NCBI GenBank assembly: GCA_948146395.1
Contig: OX411544.1
Coordinates: forward strand, 53,893,933 to 53,957,932
Direction of reading: 5' to 3'
Origin: Fragum whitleyi
Lineage: Eukaryota > Mollusca > Bivalvia > Cardiida > Cardiidae
Length of the DNA stretch: 64,000 bases
Part shown: positions 58,267 to 64,000 of the stretch, in pieces
How the letters are laid out: the number at the start of each line of letters is the position of its first letter
Position numbering within the stretch: position 1 is the first letter of the stretch
Notes under the pieces: model-generated
What the model was told of the DNA's origin: nothing
Database searches by the model: none
The model's input: the letters and a program-made list of their open reading frames with translations, nothing else
Position numbers and translations under genes: made by a program

Positions 58267-58736
58267 CCTGAATTGCAAAAATTGTTTACATCTTGTTTAA
58301 AGTTTTCATTTGCATCAAAACTTAGATTCATGTCAAGATAGACATAATTAAGAACATCAAAGGGAATGCTTGCAGATGTATGAATGTTCAATAATCATCT
58401 AAAAAACATTCCATTTAGTTTACAAAATTCATCTTTTCTGCACATTTTGTTAAAGACTAGTGTTTTACATCAGTGAAGAAGACTGTACTTATGAAACCAT
58501 TACCCCCTATAAGACATTTTTTGACTGGTCCAAAATTGAATTGTTTGCTGACCACAACAAAAAGTGGATGTAATTTGAAAAGTAATCTTACTATTTGGTA
58601 GAACAAGCAATTTCTTTTTTTTCCACAATATCATCACAAATAAAGATTAACAAGGGACATTAAATCTTGGGACTAAACAGGGAAGGAACAAAGATCAAAT
58701 TCAAAGCAAAACAGTATTAGAAAAATGGATGAGCAA

Positions 58737-58911
58737 TTAAGGTAGTGGAACAGTAATAGTTCTGCAATGTTTCTTGGATAATGAACTTTAACAGTGTTAA
58801 CCGAGGTTTCCTAATGATTTTCATTAGGAAACCTCAGGTAACATTATAAAAGAACATGATTGTGGTCTGAAATGTTGCGGAGCTATTACAGTTCCACTAT
58901 CTTAAGTAAAG
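58737..58911. mobile_element. Palindromic MITE, family M6
   Basis: TTAAGGTAGTGGAACAGTAA ... TTACAGTTCCACTATCTTAA ends with inner ATAGTTCTGCAATGTTTC / GAAATGTTGCGGAGCTAT. The centre is a smaller palindrome, GAGGTTTCCTAATGA / TCATTAGGAAACCTC. Confidence 0.85.
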
Positions 58912-59003
58912 AATTCAGAAAACAAGCGGGAAACAAAATAACTATTAATATCTACAGAATTTATGTGTCTGCCAAGTAAATTCAACTGTTTTGTAATTGA
59001 CTA

Positions 59004-59281
59004 GGCCACCATCATAGCGCAGTTGGTAGCGCGTCAGACTGTCAATCTAGAGGTCCCTGGTTTGGTACCAGATGGCAGCACTCATTCTTTCTGACTATTT
59101 GTCTCTCACTAATGGTTTGATAATCGTAGACCTATGAGAGATAGCAGCTGGAGGCTAGGAAAGGACGTGATGGTAGTACTGGTGAGAGAAATATCAGAAA
59201 TCCATTGGTAGGTGCTCCAGTCTCTGCAATATAACTGAAAAATTGTTGAATGTGGCACGAAACTCCATTCAGTCAGTCATT
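59004..59281 (+). mobile_element. SINE type 1, copy 3, best preserved head
   Basis: Head CATAGCGCAGTTGGTAGCGC, GTCAGACTGTCAATCTAGAG, B-box-like TGGTTTGGTACC, then the type 1 body and a CATTCAGTCAGTCATTG tail. The head would suit an internal RNA polymerase III promoter. Confidence 0.9.
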
Positions 59282-59963
59282 GTCATTGACTTGTTAGTGA
59301 TGTTTGCGTAAGATTTGTTGTACATCTGTTTCTTCTAACAGAGCTATGGATAGAGGGGGTGAAAATGATTTGAAATCTTAAGTTTTTTAACATAACTTTG
59401 ACAAAATTTATGTTTTGGTTTCTCATTGGAATTGGAAATGAGGCAATTCTAATGAGTACCCTCAATATAGGATTTTGGTAAAAAAAAAAAAAAATACAAA
59501 TTTAGCATAGCATTACCCTATCCTATCTAAACTTCATTTCTTAAATACCACCATGTAGGTACTCCTTCTTTTCGTACTTTTAATGTTGGCTGTAATTGAT
59601 TGATTGAATAAGAATGATCTGATATTTGAATATATTGGGATGTGATGTCATCATATTTATTAAAACATGAAAATTGCTAACAATGAATGACTTGTGGTTT
59701 GTATAAAACCCATTTTAGAATGAGATTTTGTAAAAAACAAAAAGCTAACTAAACAACTCAAAACTTGTAACTATTTGTATTCATTGAGCTCGTAGATTTC
59801 ATGAACAGAAACTCCATGTTATTGGACATGTCACAAAAGGAGGGACCTACTAGGAAGTCTATGAAATAATTATTCGAAAAAGAGATTTGATCAAAAACAG
59901 GTAAATCAATACATGTACTATACAATACAAATCCTAAATTTGCTATTAAAAGCAACCAACAGT
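59282..59963. other. Intergenic, no gene seen
   Basis: Poly-A run at about 59481-59493, AT-rich, no exon-like signal. Frames of 60-65 codons on the minus strand have no domain. Confidence 0.5.
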
Positions 59964-60320
59964 ATGATATGACCTACGTTGTGGGGGTGAAATAACCCCA
60001 TTGGATATCTTTGATATTTCACAGGTGTTATTACAATTCTGGAATAACTATGCAAATGAGCTCAGAGCGAATAGCAACATTATTTTGTGACCATGAAAAA
60101 AGCCTTATAAGTTTCAAAGTGTTGAATTTCAAGAATTTTAAAGATTTTATGCAAACATTCGGGTCATATTATAAATGGAATATAAAATTTGTGCTCATAA
60201 AATACAGAACTTATCAAATTCGTCATCTTAAACAGATAAAAACTCGCGGCAGCCTCGTTTAATAACTCATTAACTTAATAAATTCAGTATTCCATGACCA
60301 CTCATTCAATTTCCTCTATT
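59964..60320 (+). repeat. Direct repeat family M5, copy 2
   Basis: ATATGACCTACGTTGTGGGG, TTCACAGGTGTTATTACAAT, ATTCGGGTCATATTATAAAT, AGATAAAAACTCGCGGCAGC, TCCATGACCACTCATTCAAT. Collinear with 56966-57390. A long A run follows at about 60350-60370. Confidence 0.78.
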
Positions 60321-60477
60321 TACAACCTCACAACCAGAGGGAGAATTTCAAAAAAAAAAAAAAAAAAAAAAACTACATGTATATGGGAAGGAAGAGTAAT
60401 CATTTAAGATTCAGAAAATTTGCTAGCCTATGCAATCTTCATAGTCCGACTATGGTTGAAACTTTGTTGATACAAAG

Positions 60478-60675
60478 TTACCCCTTGTCATGCTGAACCT
60501 TGAATACTTCTTTTTGACAGGAGGTTTAGACAAAGATCAGCCTGCACATATGTGCAGTCTGATCTCAGTCTATACCATATGTTTATACTTTGACAAACAG
60601 AAGAGGTCAATAACTATTTTAAAAAAAACTCACATACATGTAGTGCAGCCAGTGCTTTAGGCACTTTGATAATAA
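60478..60675. mobile_element. MITE family M3, copy 4, right end lost
   Basis: TTACCCCTTGTCATGCTGAA, GCCTGCACATATGTGCAGTC, CAGTGCTTTAGGCACTTTGA. The right inverted end is missing; an alternating CA/CG tract follows. Confidence 0.82.
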
Positions 60676-60689
60676 TGCAATTTTCACAC

Positions 60690-60756
60690 ATACTCACGCG
60701 CGCGCGTATGCACGCACACAAACACGCGTGCGCGCGCACGCACGCGCACACACACA
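60690..60756. repeat. Alternating purine-pyrimidine tract
   Basis: About 65 bp of CA, CG and TG steps (CACGCGCGCGCGTATGCACG ...), a sequence type able to adopt Z-DNA. The open frames on both strands here follow from the repeat. Confidence 0.9.
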
Positions 60757-61125
60757 TTGAAAAAAAAGTTTTTAAAAAAACATATACCAATACAAGAGAT
60801 TGGAAATTTTGCAAAAAGACGATTAACAATTTAGATCTTTTAATTGACAAATAAAAACTGTTCGCCCCCCGTTTCACATGAACCACTGTTACAATACGTT
60901 CCAATTTCTATGAAAGTTTGGTAAATTGAAGGAGAAACAGTATTATTATTATCATTATTACCAGTGTTGTCGTGGTTCGATTTTCATGATATAAACCTTC
61001 CGATCTCACCATGCTTATTTTGAACATGCTCAAAACAAGCGCAGCTAGATCGTGGCAAGCGCGAAACGAGACACGATCGCATTAAAAGAACGTGACGGAA
61101 ACATCAAAACCGCATAGATATCGTG

Positions 61126-61396
61126 GATTGATTGAATAGGGTTTTACACCGCTTTCAATATTTTTTCAGTTATATCACGGCTGCTGGATTACCTAACAAT
61201 GGATTCCAGGTTTTTCTCTCACCGGTACAACCACCACAACCTTTCCTAGCCTCCAGCTTCTATCTCACATAGGTCTACGATTATCGACCCTTGGTGAGAG
61301 ACAAATAGTCGGACAGAATGAGTGCCACCGTCGGGGACAGAACACGGGACCTCTTGATTGCGGTCCGACGCGCTACCAACTGCGCTATGACGGCGG
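61126..61396 (-). mobile_element. SINE type 1, copy 4
   Basis: Reverse complement of the type 1 layout: tail TTGATTGAATAGGGTTTTAC, body ATGGATTCCAGGTTTTTCTC and ATAGGTCTACGATTATCGAC, head ACGCGCTACCAACTGCGCTA at 61369-61388. Confidence 0.9.
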
Positions 61397-62099
61397 ATAA
61401 ATATCGTGGAACCATCGAAGCGAAACCCCCGAAATCCTGGATCACACACGTAAATACGGATACAGCGCGAGCAGGTAGTGTAAAGTAGTTAGGTCGTGCG
61501 ATAAAGGTTTATAAAATGGGGTTTTACACTACTTTTCAACACACGACATTCAATCTCGAGAGTGTCTGCAATTACTTTACGTGCTTACCCCCTTTTTTCA
61601 TTTGAAAATGAAAATCGTGGAACATAAATTATTTTATCCCTTTATTGAATTTTTCAAGCAGATAACAACAGAATTTTGATTGTGACCACTGATAATTGAT
61701 TAGTGTTGCAAAAAATAATGATACATAGATAATCTAATTGTCATTTCTTTCCTTTTATACCCAATGGATAAGACAATCACTCTTTTAACTACACCCGGCA
61801 TAATGCTGAAAGTCATCGACACCTTGTAATTACAGGACTTTGGTTGACGATTGACGATATATGTTGAGAAATGTATATCTGAAGCAATTTTACATGTAAA
61901 TTTCTCTTTTCTAAACAAATGGAAGAATCACTCTAGTATGCCAACAGAAACGTCCACCATCAGTACTTCAGTGCTTTGATTCAGTGTTTAACTTGTGTGT
62001 TCAACAGTTTGTTGAATAATTCTGGAATACCATCGAGATTAATTCTTGTGTCCTAACTTGCAATAAATTCACCTCTGAATGACAATGGTAGGCTGCTTG
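61397..62099. other. Intergenic, no gene seen
   Basis: A GTTTTACACTAC stretch near 61520 resembles SINE tails. No exon or repeat border is clear. Confidence 0.45.
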
Positions 62100-62325
62100 T
62101 TTTGTTTGGTTTAAACCTATTTATTTTACATCGATTCGGAAAAAAAATCTTACAACTTAGATAAATCCATCTGGATTCTGCTTCCTGGAAAATTCAACAG
62201 TACTCGCGCCGAATGCGTGGGCCAATGGAAGAACCAAGACCTAAAGCCGCTCCCGGGCATTGAACTGAGGACCTGTGGGTCAAAAAATCGACGCTCTACA
62301 TCTAGACCACGGACACCACACTATA
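62100..62325 (-). mobile_element. SINE type 2, copy 2
   Basis: Reverse complement of 41238-41470: ATTTTACATCGATTCGG, GATTCTGCTTCCTGGAAAAT, CAGTACTCGCGCCGAATGCG, GCCGCTCCCGGGCATTGAAC (B box), CGACGCTCTACATCTAGACC (A box). Confidence 0.87.
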
Positions 62326-62557
62326 CAACAGCAAACTTTGACCTACTAATATCGCGGTTTGGTGAAAATTAACCCCGTGGGAAGAAACATACCATGAAAT
62401 TAGTATCTATGTTCTTGCCGTCCTTTTTTAAGTATTAATAAATACACGTATTGCAGAACATCATTGTACTGTTTTATAGAGGGGATTCGGGAAGGGGGGT
62501 GTCGTTCGAACCCTCATCTAAAGCTCAATTAATTGATTATCATGTATAATTTCAATA

Positions 62558-62690
62558 TTTACCCTTCTACTGCTGTTCACGAAATATTCCTGTTGGCAAC
62601 AAAGCTTTGGCAGACAGTGTGGACTAAGATCAGTCTGCTCAAATGTGCAGTCTAATCTTAGCATATACTTTCTGCCTTCTACTTAATTTT
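62558..62690. mobile_element. MITE family M3, degraded fragment
   Basis: TTTACCCTTCTACTGCTG, GAAATATTCCTGTTGGCAAC, TCAGTCTGCTCAAATGTGCA and TACTTTCTGCC follow the M3 order; the right end is not found. Confidence 0.6.
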
Positions 62691-62934
62691 CGTTATAAAA
62701 GTCATGGATCAGTCTTATTGAAATTTGATGAACAACTTATTAGATTCAGCAAGATAAATACGATTAAAATTGTGTGGAACTAGCAAAACGAAAGCCCTCT
62801 ATGTATGTTTGAGCCCCCTTTATAGAAATTCTGGATCCGCCACTGTATCTGACATTACTGGCCAATCAATGTATCGCTTTTTAACGTTGACGTAGATATA
62901 TCGTCGGTATGTAAACTACTTCTTCTGTTTGGAA

Positions 62935-63175
62935 ATGGTTCGATCCCTAACGGCGGTACTCATTCTTTCCGACTATTTCTCTCTCACCAATGGGTTTATT
63001 ATCGTAGACCTATGTGAGAAAGCAGCTAGAGGCTAGGAAAGGATATGAGGGTTGTACTGGTGAGAGAAATACTAGGAATCCATTGTTAGGTGCTCAAGCC
63101 TCCGCAATATAACAAACAAAATGTTGAAAGTGGCGTAAAACTCCATTCAATCAATCAATCAATCAATCAATGGAA
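62935..63175 (+). mobile_element. SINE type 1, copy 5, head truncated
   Basis: Starts inside the B box (GGTTCGATCCCTAACGGCGG), then the full body and a perfect (AATC)n tail (about 63151-63171). Confidence 0.9.
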
Positions 63176-64000
63176 ATGGTAAGAAGTCCTTAATTAAACT
63201 CGGAAATGCCATATTAATAAATATCTATCAGAAAAGACATTTTAGGATGGTAATTCTCAACACCATTTGTGCTGAGCGTATGTCCGCAGTAAATGAAACT
63301 TTATCATAATCTGGGTATATGTCTCGTTTCTAAAGGGTGAGGTCGAAAATATGAAATTGATCTCACATGAAAGAGTTCCTCCAATTTCGTAAAAAAAAGA
63401 CAAAAATCATAAGCAGAAAGTGCACACTTTCTTTCGAAACTCTGTATATAATTATCGGTTTGTTATAATGCTCACAAGTTGAGGTGAAAATCGCTCAACG
63501 GTTATATGTATGGTGTCTCAAACGGGTCAAGATTGTTTTATGCGCTCTCGTGATAGGTCGCTACGGCTTACGGTCGCTGTTCGAGATAAGAGAATATACT
63601 CTTATTCTCTTGGTGGTTGCTTAGAGTTCTTAATGTCTTTCGGTCACGTACACTCAAAATTGATGGAATGTTCACGCACAGGCTCATTTTATTTCACAAC
63701 TGAATATGTAGTCACAGTGGTCGGACCCGATAAATTCTTGCAACTAAGTCGTGGGTTCGGTGCAAACCTGAAGTAAGTGTATATACAATGTATATACACT
63801 TACTACAGGCACGCACCGAACCCTCGAAGTGTTGACCCCCCTTGTTTGCCCGGCTAAACTTCTATAGTTTCGCCAATTTTGGTATCTCACTAACGAATCG
63901 CTCCTTATACAACAGACCTATCGTCGAATGGCGACCAAAACGTCGTTACTGTAGATTAAATAGGCGATGTTTTTGACGATTTCGGAGTGAACGCATAAGT
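63176..64000. other. Right edge, no gene recognised; one hairpin
   Basis: More CpG than average. The 88-codon frame at 63510-63776 has no recognised domain. 63753-63823 is a hairpin: GGGTTCGGTGC pairs with GCACCGAACCC, and the inner AGTAAGTGTATATA with its inverse over a near-zero loop. TCTCGTGATAGG and AAGAGAATATACTCTTATTCTC are nearby. Nature unknown. Confidence 0.5.

Noticed and set aside
60666..60904. Cys/His-rich frames on both strands
   Set aside because: Produced by the alternating CA/CG tract at 60690-60756.
63510..63776. 88-codon frame near the right edge
   Set aside because: No domain, no neighbours, ends inside a hairpin; not enough to call a gene.

Overview
The window looks like AT-rich, intron-rich genomic DNA of an invertebrate animal, most likely a bivalve mollusc. 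Support comes from short exons with clean GT..AG borders separated by kilobase introns, a protostome-like Pellino gene end, several tRNA-derived SINE families, many palindromic MITEs, and a repeat class that opens with CTCACCTGAGC, which I associate from memory with bivalve genomes. The exact species cannot be fixed from the sequence. No bacterial, plastid or mitochondrial features are seen.

Left half (1937-33376, + strand): the main object is a spliced gene of at least 15 exons. Joining the exons at the borders I chose gives one open frame of about 800 codons that ends in a stop at 33374-33376. Its 5' end lies before the window. Domain order: the Cys pair of an H2C2 zinc-binding module, a retroviral-type (rve) integrase core with D, D and E all present, an SH3-like post-integrase module, a CXC cysteine-rich domain, an acidic linker, an OTU-like segment, a PHD-like zinc finger, and four last exons resembling the helical C-terminal domain of PWWP3A/MUM1. 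Integrase plus OTU and PHD is the known composition of Ginger-type DNA transposases (relatives of GIN1, KRBA2 and SCAND3). Dispersion over 31 kb of introns full of unrelated mobile elements, with splice phase kept, argues for an old host-resident gene. The PWWP3-like tail is the most unusual part.

Right half (41529-45605, + strand): three exons encode the C-terminal RING-like half of Pellino, an E3 ubiquitin ligase of Toll/IL-1 receptor signalling. The N-terminal FHA-like half is not visible anywhere in the window, so either the Ginger-like gene sits inside a giant Pellino intron or this is a partial copy. The middle exon appears to carry one extra A in a run of seven, which breaks the frame into the last exon.

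The rest is mobile and repetitive DNA: a 161-bp tandem array at the left edge; two large terminal-inverted-repeat elements without a recognisable transposase (11278-14484 and about 23655-27775); a 918-bp element with perfect 31-bp ends (38276-39193); a composite element with a 145-nt perfect-type hairpin present twice in opposite orientation (21636-22365 and 47772-48527); four CTCACCTGAGC elements with inner minisatellites; at least seven SINE copies of three tRNA-headed types; and several MITE families present two to five times. From 45.9 kb to the right end I find no gene I can support.
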